64,000 bases of DNA from Gemmobacter fulvus (GTDB taxonomy: Bacteria > Pseudomonadota > Alphaproteobacteria > Rhodobacterales > Rhodobacteraceae). The translations under genes were made by a program, and so were the position numbers. This document shows positions 41,954 through 53,108 of the stretch, in pieces. The stretch is from assembly GCF_018798885.1 (NCBI RefSeq), contig NZ_CP076361.1, positions 2,633,501-2,697,500 on the forward strand, given 5' to 3'. Below the pieces are notes generated by a model. That model was given only the letters and a program-made list of their open reading frames with translations. It ran no database searches and was not told the origin of the DNA. Position 1 is the first letter of the stretch, and each line of letters starts with the position of its first letter.

Positions 41954-43549
41954 GTGACGGATCGTGAACGGCCCGAAGTGGTCGATCTTTTCATTATCGG
42001 CGGGGGTATCAACGGCTGCGGCATTGCGCGCGACGCGATGGGGCGCGGCCTGACCGTGACGCTGGCCGAACAGGGCGACCTTGCGCAGGCAACCTCTTCG
42101 GCCTCGACGAAGCTGTTTCACGGCGGCCTGCGCTATCTGGAATATTTCGAGTTCCGACTGGTGCGTGAGGCGCTGGAGGAGCGCGAAACCCTGCTGGCCG
42201 CGATGCCGCATATCAGCTGGCCGATGCGCTTTGTGCTGCCCTATCACGACGATATGCGCTTCGAGAGCGATACGCCGACCTCGCGCCTGCTGGGACTTGT
42301 GATGCCCTGGATGAAGGGGCGTCGCCCGGCCTGGCTGATCCGTCTGGGGCTGTTCTTGTATGATACGCTGGGCGGGCGCAAAATCCTGCCCGCCACCCGC
42401 ACACTGGATCTGACGCAGGATCCGGCGGGGCGGCCGCTGAACCCGAAATTCCGCAAGGCCTATGAATACAGCGATTGCTGGGTCGAGGATTCGCGTCTGG
42501 TGGCGCTGAGCGCCCGTGATGCCGCCGACCGGGGTGCGCAGATCCATACCCGGACGCGGGTGGTGAGTGCCGATCGGGCCGATGGCCTGTGGCGCGTGAC
42601 GACTGAAGGGGCCGAGGGGCGGCAGGTGCATCTCGCCCGCGCGCTGGTCAATGCAGGCGGCCCCTGGGTCGAGGATGTGATCCGCAATGTGGCGCGCATC
42701 AATTCTACCGAAGGCGTGCGTCTGGTGCGCGGCAGCCATATCGTGACGCGCAAGCTCTATGATCACGACCGTTGTTATTTCTTTCAGGGCGAAGATGGCC
42801 GGATCATCTTTGCCATCCCCTACGAGCAGGATTTCACCCTGATCGGCACCACCGACAAAGACCACAAGGACGCCCCGAAAGAGGCGCGCTGCACCGATGA
42901 AGAGCGCGATTATCTCTGCGCCTTTGCCTCGAAATATTTCGCAAAGCCGGTGACGGCGGCGGATGTGGTCTGGACCTATTCGGGCGTGCGGCCCCTGTAT
43001 AATGACGGCGCGAAATCGGCGACGGCGGCGACGCGCGACTATGTGCTGAGCCTCGATCAGAATGGCGCGCCCTTGCTGAATGTGTTTGGCGGCAAGATTA
43101 CCACGCATCGCCGTCTGGCCGAAAGCGCGCTGGAAAAGCTGGCACCGTTCTTTCCGCAGGCCAAGGGCAACTGGACGGCGCGGGTGCCGTTGCCGGGCGG
43201 GGATTTTCCGCATGATGGCGTGGCGGCGCTGCGGGCCGGATTGCGGGCGCGGTATGCGTTCCTGACTGATTACTGGGCGGCGCGGCTGGTGCGGGCCTAT
43301 GGCACGCAGGCGGCAGAGATGCTGGGCGATGCCAGAACCGCTTCGGATCTGGGACAGGATTTTGGCGCGACCTTGACCGCGCGTGAGGTAGACTGGCTTG
43401 TGGCGCGCGAATTTGCGCGCGGGGCCGAAGATATTGTCTGGCGGCGCAGCAAGCTGGGCTTGCGCATGACGGCAGAGCAGATTGCGGCGCTTGAGGCCTA
43501 TCTGGCCGGGGCGCAGGCGGCAGGGGCACAAGCCCCGGCAGCAGAGTAA
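41954..43549 (+). CDS. glpD: glycerol-3-phosphate dehydrogenase, FAD-dependent (aerobic)
   Basis: GlpD oxidises sn-glycerol-3-phosphate to dihydroxyacetone phosphate and feeds electrons to quinone. The 531 residues show DLFIIGGGINGCGIARDA (FAD), SSASTKLFHGGLRYLE, a VNAGGPWV segment and GGKITTHRRLAE near 380. The start is GTG 41954, 7 bp after GGAGGA. It heads the glpD-STPQUV-K locus. Confidence 0.96.
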   Translation: MTDRERPEVVDLFIIGGGINGCGIARDAMGRGLTVTLAEQGDLAQATSSASTKLFHGGLRYLEYFEFRLVREALEERETLLAAMPHISWPMRFVLPYHDDMRFESDTPTSRLLGLVMPWMKGRRPAWLIRLGLFLYDTLGGRKILPATRTLDLTQDPAGRPLNPKFRKAYEYSDCWVEDSRLVALSARDAADRGAQIHTRTRVVSADRADGLWRVTTEGAEGRQVHLARALVNAGGPWVEDVIRNVARINSTEGVRLVRGSHIVTRKLYDHDRCYFFQGEDGRIIFAIPYEQDFTLIGTTDKDHKDAPKEARCTDEERDYLCAFASKYFAKPVTAADVVWTYSGVRPLYNDGAKSATAATRDYVLSLDQNGAPLLNVFGGKITTHRRLAESALEKLAPFFPQAKGNWTARVPLPGGDFPHDGVAALRAGLRARYAFLTDYWAARLVRAYGTQAAEMLGDARTASDLGQDFGATLTAREVDWLVAREFARGAEDIVWRRSKLGLRMTAEQIAALEAYLAGAQAAGAQAPAAE

Positions 43550-43559
43550 GGGGAGAGCG

Positions 43560-44648
43560 ATGGCACTGGAGTTACGGGGGGTATCGCGCAGCGTCGCGGG
43601 GCGGGTTCACATCCACCCCACCGATCTGACGTTGGAAAAGGGCACGATGAATGTGCTGCTCGGCCCCACATCCGCAGGCAAGACCAGCCTGATGCGGCTG
43701 ATGGCGGGGCTGGATGTGCCCTCGACCGGGCGGATTTTCTGGGACGGGCAGGATGTGACCGGGATGCGCGTGCAGGATCGCCGCGTCGCCATGGTCTATC
43801 AGCAGTTCATCAACTATCCGGCGATGAGCGTCTATGACAACATCGCCTCGCCGCTGCGGCTGATGGGGCGCTCTGCGGCTGAAATCGACCGCGCGGTGAA
43901 AGAGACCGCCGAGATGATGAAGCTGACCCCGATGCTGACGCGCAAACCGCTGGAGCTTTCGGGCGGGCAGCAACAGCGCTGCGCGCTGGCGCGGGCGCTG
44001 GTGAAAGGGGCGGGGCTGGTGCTGCTGGACGAGCCGCTGGCCAATCTGGATTACAAGCTGCGCGAGGAATTGCGCATCGAGATTCCGCGCATCTTCGAGG
44101 CCTCGGGTGCGATCTTTGTCTATGCCACGACCGAGCCGGAAGAGGCGCTGCTGCTGGGCGGCAATACCGCCGCGCTGTGGGAGGGCCGCGTCACGCAATT
44201 CGGCCCCACGCCGCGCGTCTACCGCCAGCCCGCCGATGCGACCACGGCGCGGGTGTTTTCGGATCCGCCGATGAATTTCGTCAGCTGCTTCAAACAGGGC
44301 AACCGGGTGAATTTCGGCGATACCGCCAATGCCCCGGCCAGCGGGGCCTTCGCAGCCCTGCCGGATGGCCGCTATCTGGCAGGTTTCCGGGCCAATCATC
44401 TGGAACTGAACAAACATTCCGGGCAGGCGGTGGAGTTTCACTGCACCTTGGGCGTGACGGAAATCACCGGCTCGGAAACCTTCATCCATCTGCATCACGG
44501 TGCCGAAAAATGGGTGGGGCTGGTGCATGGGGTGCATGATCTGGCACCGGGGGCTCAGGTCTCGGTCTGGCTGGATCCGGCGCATGTCTATCTGTTCGAT
44601 GCGGCAGGGCGGCTTGCGGCCCCTGCGGCCTATGCCTTGGCAGCGTGA
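43560..44648 (+). CDS. glpS: glycerol ABC transporter ATPase GlpS
   Basis: The 362-residue ATPase resembles the MalK/UgpC class with a C-terminal regulatory domain. It has Walker A GPTSAGKT (35-42), signature LSGGQQQ (133-139) and Walker B LVLLDEPLANLD, but the H-loop reads VYATTEP, with Thr191 where His is expected. The order glpD-S-T-P-Q-U-V-K is that of the rhizobial glycerol importer. It follows glpD by 10 bp behind GGGGAGAG. Confidence 0.9.
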   Translation: MALELRGVSRSVAGRVHIHPTDLTLEKGTMNVLLGPTSAGKTSLMRLMAGLDVPSTGRIFWDGQDVTGMRVQDRRVAMVYQQFINYPAMSVYDNIASPLRLMGRSAAEIDRAVKETAEMMKLTPMLTRKPLELSGGQQQRCALARALVKGAGLVLLDEPLANLDYKLREELRIEIPRIFEASGAIFVYATTEPEEALLLGGNTAALWEGRVTQFGPTPRVYRQPADATTARVFSDPPMNFVSCFKQGNRVNFGDTANAPASGAFAALPDGRYLAGFRANHLELNKHSGQAVEFHCTLGVTEITGSETFIHLHHGAEKWVGLVHGVHDLAPGAQVSVWLDPAHVYLFDAAGRLAAPAAYALAA

Positions 44649-44655
44649 GGGGATC

Positions 44656-45741
44656 ATGGCGCAAATCACGCTGAAAAATCTGGCGCACAGCTATTATCCC
44701 AATCCCAAGGGGGATCAGGATTACGCGCTGAAGGAAATGGATCACGTCTGGCAGGATGGCGGGGCCTATGCGCTGCTCGGCTCGTCGGGCTGTGGCAAGA
44801 CCACGCTGCTCAACATCATCTCGGGCCTGCTGCGCCCCAGCCATGGCCGGGTGCTGTTCGGGGCGACCGATGTGACCGATGCCCCGACGGCCGAACGCAA
44901 CATCGCCCAGGTGTTCCAGTTTCCGGTCGTCTATGACACGATGACGGTGCGCGACAATCTGGCCTTTCCTCTGCGCAATCGCGGCATGGATGCGGGCTAT
45001 ATCAAGGGCCGCGTCGATCAGATCGCACAGATGATCGGCATGGAGGACATCCTGTCGCGCAAGGCGCGCGGTCTGACGGCGGATGCCAAGCAGAAGATCA
45101 GCCTTGGCCGGGGCATGGTGCGCGAGGACGTGAACGCGATCCTGTTCGACGAGCCGCTGACCGTGATCGACCCGCATATGAAATGGGAATTGCGCACGCA
45201 GCTGAAAAAGCTGCACCGCGAATTCGGCCATACGATGATCTATGTCACCCATGACCAGACCGAGGCGCTGACCTTCGCCGACAAGGTGGTGGTGATGTAT
45301 GATGGCCGCGTGGTGCAGATGGCCACGCCGGAAGAGCTGTTCGAGACGCCGGCCCATACTTTTGTCGGGTATTTCATCGGCTCGCCGGGCATGAACTTTC
45401 TGGAGGCAAAAATCGAGGGCACCCGCGCGCAGGTGCAGGGCGGGGCCGTGGTGGATCTGGGGGCGGCCTATGCGCCGGTGGCCGGGCGCACCCAGATCGG
45501 CATCCGCCCGGAACATGCGGTGCTGACCGCGGGCGAGGGCCTGCCGCTGACCATCCGCCGGGTGGAGGATGTGGGCCGTCACCGCATCGTGCGCGGCGAG
45601 ATGTTCGGCCAGCCCTTCAACGTGATCGCGCCCGAAGGCATGGCGGTGGGGGCAGAGCTGACGCATGTGGCCTTCGCGCCGGGCAAACTGAACGTCTATG
45701 CCGATGACTGGCGTGTAAGCCCGCAGGGGAGGGCGGCCTGA
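44656..45741 (+). CDS. glpT: glycerol ABC transporter ATPase GlpT
   Basis: The second ATPase (361 residues) has Walker A GSSGCGKT (42-49), Walker B AILFDEP and an intact H-loop His199 (YVTHDQ), but its signature motif is LTADAKQ (140-146) in place of LSGGQ. With GlpS it should form a heterodimer having one standard and one degenerate ATP site. This GlpT is not the E. coli glycerol-3-phosphate antiporter of the same name. Its stop overlaps the glpP start by one base. Confidence 0.9.
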   Translation: MAQITLKNLAHSYYPNPKGDQDYALKEMDHVWQDGGAYALLGSSGCGKTTLLNIISGLLRPSHGRVLFGATDVTDAPTAERNIAQVFQFPVVYDTMTVRDNLAFPLRNRGMDAGYIKGRVDQIAQMIGMEDILSRKARGLTADAKQKISLGRGMVREDVNAILFDEPLTVIDPHMKWELRTQLKKLHREFGHTMIYVTHDQTEALTFADKVVVMYDGRVVQMATPEELFETPAHTFVGYFIGSPGMNFLEAKIEGTRAQVQGGAVVDLGAAYAPVAGRTQIGIRPEHAVLTAGEGLPLTIRRVEDVGRHRIVRGEMFGQPFNVIAPEGMAVGAELTHVAFAPGKLNVYADDWRVSPQGRAA

Positions 45742-46612
45742 TGGACAAGACACAGAACAACAAGGCCTGGTTCCTTGTGTTGCCGGTGCTGGTGCTGGTG
45801 GCCTTTTCCGCCGTGCTGCCGCTGATGACCGTGGTGAACTATTCGGTCAACGACACCTTCGGCAACAACGAGTTTTTCTGGGCCGGGCTGGAATGGTTCG
45901 AGGAAATGGTGACCTCCGACCGTCTGCACGCGGCGCTTGGGCGGCAGGTGCTGTTTTCGGCGATCATTCTGGCAATCGAGGTGCCGCTGGGCATCTTCAT
46001 CGCGCTGAACATGCCGAAGAAGGGCTTCTGGGCCAGTCTGGTGCTGGTGCTGATGGCGCTGCCCCTGCTGATCCCGTTCAACGTGGTCGGCACGATCTGG
46101 CAGATCTTCGGCCGGGTGGACATCGGCCTGCTGGGGCATGTTCTGGCGGCGATGGGTGTGGACTACAACTATACCAATGACGCGCTGGATGCCTGGGTCA
46201 CGGTGATCGTGATGGATGTCTGGCACTGGACTTCGCTGGTGGCGCTGCTGTGCTACGCCGGGCTGCAATCCATCGCGCAGGCCTATTATCAGGCGGCCAA
46301 GATTGATCAGGCCAGCCGCTGGGCCGTCTTCCGGTATATCGAGCTGCCCAAGATGCAGGGGGTTCTGCTGATCGCGGTGCTGCTGCGCTTCATGGACAGT
46401 TTCATGATCTACACCGAACCCTTCGTGGTGACGGGCGGCGGGCCGGGCAATGCCACCACCTTCCTGTCCATCGACCTGGTGAAGATGGCGGTCGGCCAGT
46501 TCGACCTTGGCCCCGCCGCCGCCTTCTCGATCATGTATTTCCTCGTGATCCTGCTGGTGAGCTGGGTGTTCTACACCGTGATGACCAATCTGGATAAGGC
46601 GGAGGCCAAGTG

Positions 46613-46613
<1 letters not shown>
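45741..46613 (+). CDS. glpP: glycerol ABC transporter permease GlpP
   Basis: A 290-residue MalF-type permease with six helices. The EAA loop reads 'YYQAAKIDQASRWAVFRYIELPKM'. It overlaps glpT by one base at its start and glpQ by one base at its end, so translation is coupled along the operon. Confidence 0.9.
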
Positions 46614-47415
<802 letters not shown>

Positions 47416-47416
<1 letters not shown>

Positions 47417-47832
47417 TGGCAGCCACTGTGCAAAGCCGGACCAATTGGGGCCTGATCTATGCGGTGGCAGGGGGGATCTGGCTGGCCGGGCTGGCCCTGC
47501 TGATCCTGACCGCACCGCAGAAGGATGGCGCAACCGATTGGGTCGCCCCGATGTTCCCCGGCGGCTGGATGGCCTGGACGCTGCCGGTGGCGCTGTTCTT
47601 CTACATCATCGCCGGGCTGCTGACCCTGTTCACCATTCTGGCCATCCGCTTTCCCGAAACGCCGCGCGTCGGTGTGCTGGGGATCGAGACGACGCGGGGG
47701 GACAGGCTGTTTATCTCGTTGCTCGGCTCGGCCTTTATCAATCTGGGCTGGCTGTTCTTTTTCGGCGGCCCGTTGTGGTGGGCGCTGCTGATCTGCCTGG
47801 TCTATGCCGCAGCGGTGTTCCGCTGGGTCTGA
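47416..47832 (+). CDS. glpU: small membrane protein GlpU (DUF2160 type)
   Basis: A 138-residue protein with four hydrophobic helices (about 13-32, 48-73, 95-115 and 119-136). A protein of this size and place, between the permeases and the binding protein, is a constant part of the rhizobial glpSTPQUV importer. It overlaps glpQ by one base. Its role is not established; an accessory membrane subunit is likely. Confidence 0.85.
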
Positions 47833-47845
47833 CCGGCCCCGAAAG

Positions 47846-47877
47846 TGCATCCGGGCGGTGCCACCCGCCCCGATGCA
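47846..47877 (+). repeat. inverted repeat / hairpin between glpU and glpV
   Basis: TGCATC-C-GGGCGG and CCGCCC-C-GATGCA pair with a single C-C mismatch around a short loop, giving a 12-bp stem without a T-tract. It may protect the downstream binding-protein mRNA from 5'-end decay or stop part of the transcription from upstream. Confidence 0.65.
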
Positions 47878-47920
47878 GCTCTGCATAACAGAAACGACAT
47901 CTCACTTCTGGGAGGAACAC

Positions 47921-49645
47921 ATGAGATTGCGTCACACAACCACCGCCATGGCGCTTGCGCTGATGGCCACCGGCGCGGCCCCCGCCTGGGCCGACATGGA
48001 GGCGGCGAAAGCCTTCCTCGATGCCGAAATCGGCACGCTGTCCGCGCTGGACCGCGCGGCGCAAGAAGCCGAAATGCAGTGGTTCGAAGAGGCCGCCAAA
48101 CCCTATGCGGGCATGGAAATCAAGGTGGTGTCGGAAACCATCACCACCCATGAATACGAGGCCAAGGTTCTGGCCCCGGCCTTTACCGCCATCACCGGCA
48201 TCAAGATCACCCATGATCTGATCGGGGAAGGCGATGTGGTCGAAAAGCTGCAAACGCAGATGCAGTCGGGCGAAAACATCTATGACGCCTATATCAACGA
48301 CTCCGATCTGATCGGCACCCATTGGCGCTATCAGCAGGCCCGCAACCTGACCGACTGGATGGCAGGCGAAGGCGCGGCTGTCACCAACCCCAATCTGGAT
48401 CTGGCCGATTACATCGGGGCCAAGTTCACCACCGCCCCGGATGGCAAGCTGTATCAACTGCCCGACCAGCAGTTCGCGAACCTTTACTGGTTCCGCTATG
48501 ACTGGTTCAACGATCAGAAAACCAAGGATGATTTCAAGGCCAAATACGGCTACGACCTTGGCGTTCCGGTCAACTGGTCGGCCTATGAGGATATCGCGGA
48601 ATTCTTCACCGGCCGCGACATGAGCTATATGGGCGGCCCGGCTACCGGCGTTTATGGCAACATGGACTACGGCAAGAAAGACCCGAGCCTTGGCTGGCGC
48701 TACACCGATGCGTGGATGTCGATGGCCGGCATGGGCGACAAGGGCGAACCGAACGGCCTCCCGGTGGACGAATGGGGCGTGCGGGTCGACGAAAACTCGC
48801 GCCCGGTCGGCTCCTGCGTGGCACGCGGCGGAGCAACCAATGACGCGGCGGCGGTCTATGCCGTGACCAAGGCCATCGAATGGCTTCAGAAGTTTACCCC
48901 GCCAGAAGCGCAGGGCATGACCTTCGGTGAGGCAGGCCCTGTGCCGGCACAGGGCAATATCGCCCAGCAGATGTTCTGGTACACCGCCTTCACCGCCGAC
49001 ATGGTCAAGCCCGGCCTGCCGGTGATGAACGAGGATGGCACGCCGAAATGGCGCATGGCCCCCAGCCCGCATGGCGCCTATTGGACCGAAGGCACCAAGG
49101 TGGGCTATCAGGATGTGGGTTCGTGGACGCTGATGGAATCCACCCCGGTGGACCGGGCGCAGGCGGCCTGGCTTTATGCCCAGTTCGTCACCTCGAAAAC
49201 CGTCGACGTGAAGAAAAGCCATGTCGGCCTGACCTTCGTGCGGGAATCCTCGATCCAGCATGAAAGCTTCACCGAACGCGCCCCGCAACTGGGCGGTCTG
49301 GTGGAATTCTACCGCTCGCCCGCACGGGTGGCATGGTCGCCCACCGGCACCAATATCCCGGACTATCCGAAGCTGGCACAGCTGTGGTGGCAGAACATCG
49401 GTGATGCCATGTCGGGCGCGAAAACCCCGCAGGAATCGCTGGATGCGCTGTGCGAAGAGCAGGAAAAGGTGCTGGAGCGTCTGGAGCGCGCCGGTGTGCA
49501 AGGCGATATCGGCCCGAAGATGAACGAGCCGAAAGACCCGCAGGAATGGCTCGATGCCCCCGGCGCGCCGGTGGCCAAGCTGGAGAACGAAAAGCCGCAG
49601 GGCGAAACGATCTCCTATGACGAGCTGATCAAATCCTGGCAATAA
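47921..49645 (+). CDS. glpV: glycerol ABC transporter substrate-binding protein GlpV
   Basis: The 574-residue periplasmic binding protein has a signal peptide ending APAWA-DM, and the type II (MalE-like) fold: 'EIKVVSETITTHEYEAKVLAPAF', 'LYQLPDQQFANLYWFRYDWF'. It is longer than most sugar-binding proteins, as known for GlpV. GGAGGA stands 4 bp ahead of ATG 47921. It is flanked by hairpins on both sides. Confidence 0.92.
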   Translation: MRLRHTTTAMALALMATGAAPAWADMEAAKAFLDAEIGTLSALDRAAQEAEMQWFEEAAKPYAGMEIKVVSETITTHEYEAKVLAPAFTAITGIKITHDLIGEGDVVEKLQTQMQSGENIYDAYINDSDLIGTHWRYQQARNLTDWMAGEGAAVTNPNLDLADYIGAKFTTAPDGKLYQLPDQQFANLYWFRYDWFNDQKTKDDFKAKYGYDLGVPVNWSAYEDIAEFFTGRDMSYMGGPATGVYGNMDYGKKDPSLGWRYTDAWMSMAGMGDKGEPNGLPVDEWGVRVDENSRPVGSCVARGGATNDAAAVYAVTKAIEWLQKFTPPEAQGMTFGEAGPVPAQGNIAQQMFWYTAFTADMVKPGLPVMNEDGTPKWRMAPSPHGAYWTEGTKVGYQDVGSWTLMESTPVDRAQAAWLYAQFVTSKTVDVKKSHVGLTFVRESSIQHESFTERAPQLGGLVEFYRSPARVAWSPTGTNIPDYPKLAQLWWQNIGDAMSGAKTPQESLDALCEEQEKVLERLERAGVQGDIGPKMNEPKDPQEWLDAPGAPVAKLENEKPQGETISYDELIKSWQ

Positions 49646-49656
49646 GCCCGGATCCT

Positions 49657-49686
49657 TGAAGGGGGCGGGCAGACCTGCCCCCTTCA
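49657..49686 (+). repeat. hairpin between glpV and glpK
   Basis: TGAAGGGGGC and GCCCCCTTCA form a perfect 10-bp stem around a 10-base loop that can pair further (GGG with CCT). No T-tract follows, so it may block 3'-exonucleases and favour glpV mRNA over glpK. Confidence 0.65.
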
Positions 49687-49775
49687 GCCTGATCCGAATA
49701 CCTGTCGCCCCCGCCGGGGCAGGGCCACGCCATGGGCGGGTATTTCGATCAGGGTGAAGCAGAGCCGGATAGCAC

Positions 49776-51256
<1,481 letters not shown>

Positions 51257-51260
<4 letters not shown>

Positions 51261-52396
51261 ACAGTTTTTCCATCGCGGTGCCGGGCCGCATCCTGTTCGG
51301 GCGGGGCGAGGCGGCCAAGGCCCCCGGCCTGATCGCGGCCTTCGGCGCGCGGGGGATCGTGGTGCATGGCGCCGATGCGGCGCGGGCCGGGTGGCTGATG
51401 CAGGGGCTGCGCGCCGCCGGATGTGAGGCTTTGGGCATTGCCTGCGCGGGCGAGCCGGTGCTTGCAGTGCTGGAACAGGCGGTGGCACAGGCGCGGGCGC
51501 ATCGCCCCGACTGGATCGTGGCTCTGGGGGGCGGGGCGGCCCTTGATCTGGGCAAGGCGATTGCCGCCCTTGTGCCCGCACCCGGCGAGGCGATGGATTA
51601 TCTGGAGGTGGTGGGGCGTGGCCTGCCGCTGGAGGCCGCGCCCTTGCCCTTCATCGCGCTGCCCAGCACGGCGGGGACCGGGGCCGAAGTCACCAAGAAT
51701 GCGGTGATCGGCGTGCCCGCACAGGGGCGCAAGGTGTCGCTGCGTGATGACCGGATGCTGGCGCGGCTTGCCATCGTCGATCCGGCGCTGACCGATGATT
51801 GCCCGCGCGCGGTGACGCTGGCCTCGGGGCTGGATGCCATCACGCAGGTGATCGAGCCCTATATTTCCTGCAAGGCAACCCCCTATACCGATGCGATCAC
51901 CCGTCCGGTCATCGGCCCCGGCCTTGCCGCGCTGGTGGCGCTGATGGCGGGCGAGGACGCGCAGGCGCGCGATACGCTGGCCTGGACCTCGGTCTGTGGC
52001 GGCATGGCGCTGGCCAATGCCGGTCTCGGGGCTGTGCATGGGCTGGCCGGGGTGATCGGCGGCCAGACAGGGGCGTCGCATGGCGCGATCTGTGGTGTCT
52101 TGCTGGGGCCGGTGCTGGCGATGAACCGCGCCCGGACCGATGGCCCGGCCCGCGCGCGGATAGACGAGGTCTGCGCGCTGATTTCCGGGGTTCTGGGCGG
52201 CGCGGCGGCGGATGCGCCGCAGGTGCTGGCCGATTGGGCGCGGGCTGCGGGCCTGCCGGGGCTGGCGGCGCAGGGGCTTGCCCCGGCGGATCATGCGCAG
52301 GTGGCCGAAGCCTCGGCGGCTTCGTCGTCGATGAAGGGCAACCCGCTGCCGCTGTCGCCCGCCGATCTGGTTACGGTGCTGCAAGCCGCGCGCTGA
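51257..52396 (+). CDS. iron-containing alcohol dehydrogenase (polyol/glycerol type)
   Basis: A group III alcohol dehydrogenase of 379 residues: [13 protein letters not shown] binds NAD(P), and [17 protein letters not shown] is the family signature. The metal site keeps the two C-terminal His (GAVHGLAG and ASHGAICG) and the Asp of LDAITQ, but the expected His of that motif is Gln. Start ATG overlaps the glpK stop (ATGA), so it belongs to the glycerol operon; glycerol or a glycerol-derived aldehyde is a reasonable guess. Its 3' end overlaps the convergent HAD gene by 26 bp. Confidence 0.88.
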
Positions 52397-53060
52397 GCAA
52401 CGCCCGCAGCGCCGCGTGATCCGGGGCCACCGCCTCGGCCCCTGCCGCAGATAGCAGGGCGGCATGGTCTGTCGCCTTGCCGATCAGGTGGCAACCGCCG
52501 GTAAAGGCGATGGCGGGCATCCCGGCAGCGCGGGCCGCCTGCACCCCTGCGGGCGCATCCTCGATCACCACACAGTCGCCCGGCGGCACACCCATCTTCG
52601 CGGCGGCATAGAGGAACAGGTCGGGCGCGGGTTTGCCCTGCGCCACCATATCGGCGCTGAACACATTCTGCGCAAAGCGGGCGGCAAGGCCGGTGCAGCG
52701 CAGCGCCACCTCCAGCCGTGCCACAGCACCCCCTGAGGCGATGCAGATCGCCACACCGGCCTGCGCCAGCGCGTCCAGCGTGGCCTCGGCCCCCGGCACC
52801 GGGTGCAGCTCGGTGGGATAACGGCGGAACAGCCGGGCGTGCCAGGCATCGGGAAAATCGGCACCGCAGGGCTGGCCGGTGCGGTCGCGGATATAGGCCA
52901 TGTGGCGCGCGGTCGAGGCGCCCAGAAACAGGCCATGCGCCTCGTCCACGCTGACCGGGGCCCCGCGGGCCGTGATCTCGGCGGCGAGCTCCTCCAGCGC
53001 GATGCCCTCACTATCGGCCAGAACGCCGTCGAAATCGAAGATGGCCAAAGACAGGGGCAT
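52371..53060 (-). CDS. HAD-superfamily phosphatase/phosphomutase (beta-phosphoglucomutase-like)
   Basis: The 229-residue protein begins MPLSLAIFDFDGVLADSEG with the DxD nucleophile motif, then a helical cap, 'ICIASGG' (motif II), GKPAPDLFL (motif III Lys) and VIEDAPAGVQAA (motif IV). Such enzymes dephosphorylate or isomerise sugar phosphates. It is 48 bp downstream of the aldehyde dehydrogenase gene in the leftward operon, and its last 26 bp overlap the convergent Fe-alcohol dehydrogenase. Confidence 0.85.
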   Translation of the reverse strand: MPLSLAIFDFDGVLADSEGIALEELAAEITARGAPVSVDEAHGLFLGASTARHMAYIRDRTGQPCGADFPDAWHARLFRRYPTELHPVPGAEATLDALAQAGVAICIASGGAVARLEVALRCTGLAARFAQNVFSADMVAQGKPAPDLFLYAAAKMGVPPGDCVVIEDAPAGVQAARAAGMPAIAFTGGCHLIGKATDHAALLSAAGAEAVAPDHAALRALLSARLAAP

Positions 53061-53108
53061 TTGCAGCCTTTCCTGCGCGCCCCCGGTCCCCGGGGGCGCG
53101 GCTGGGGA

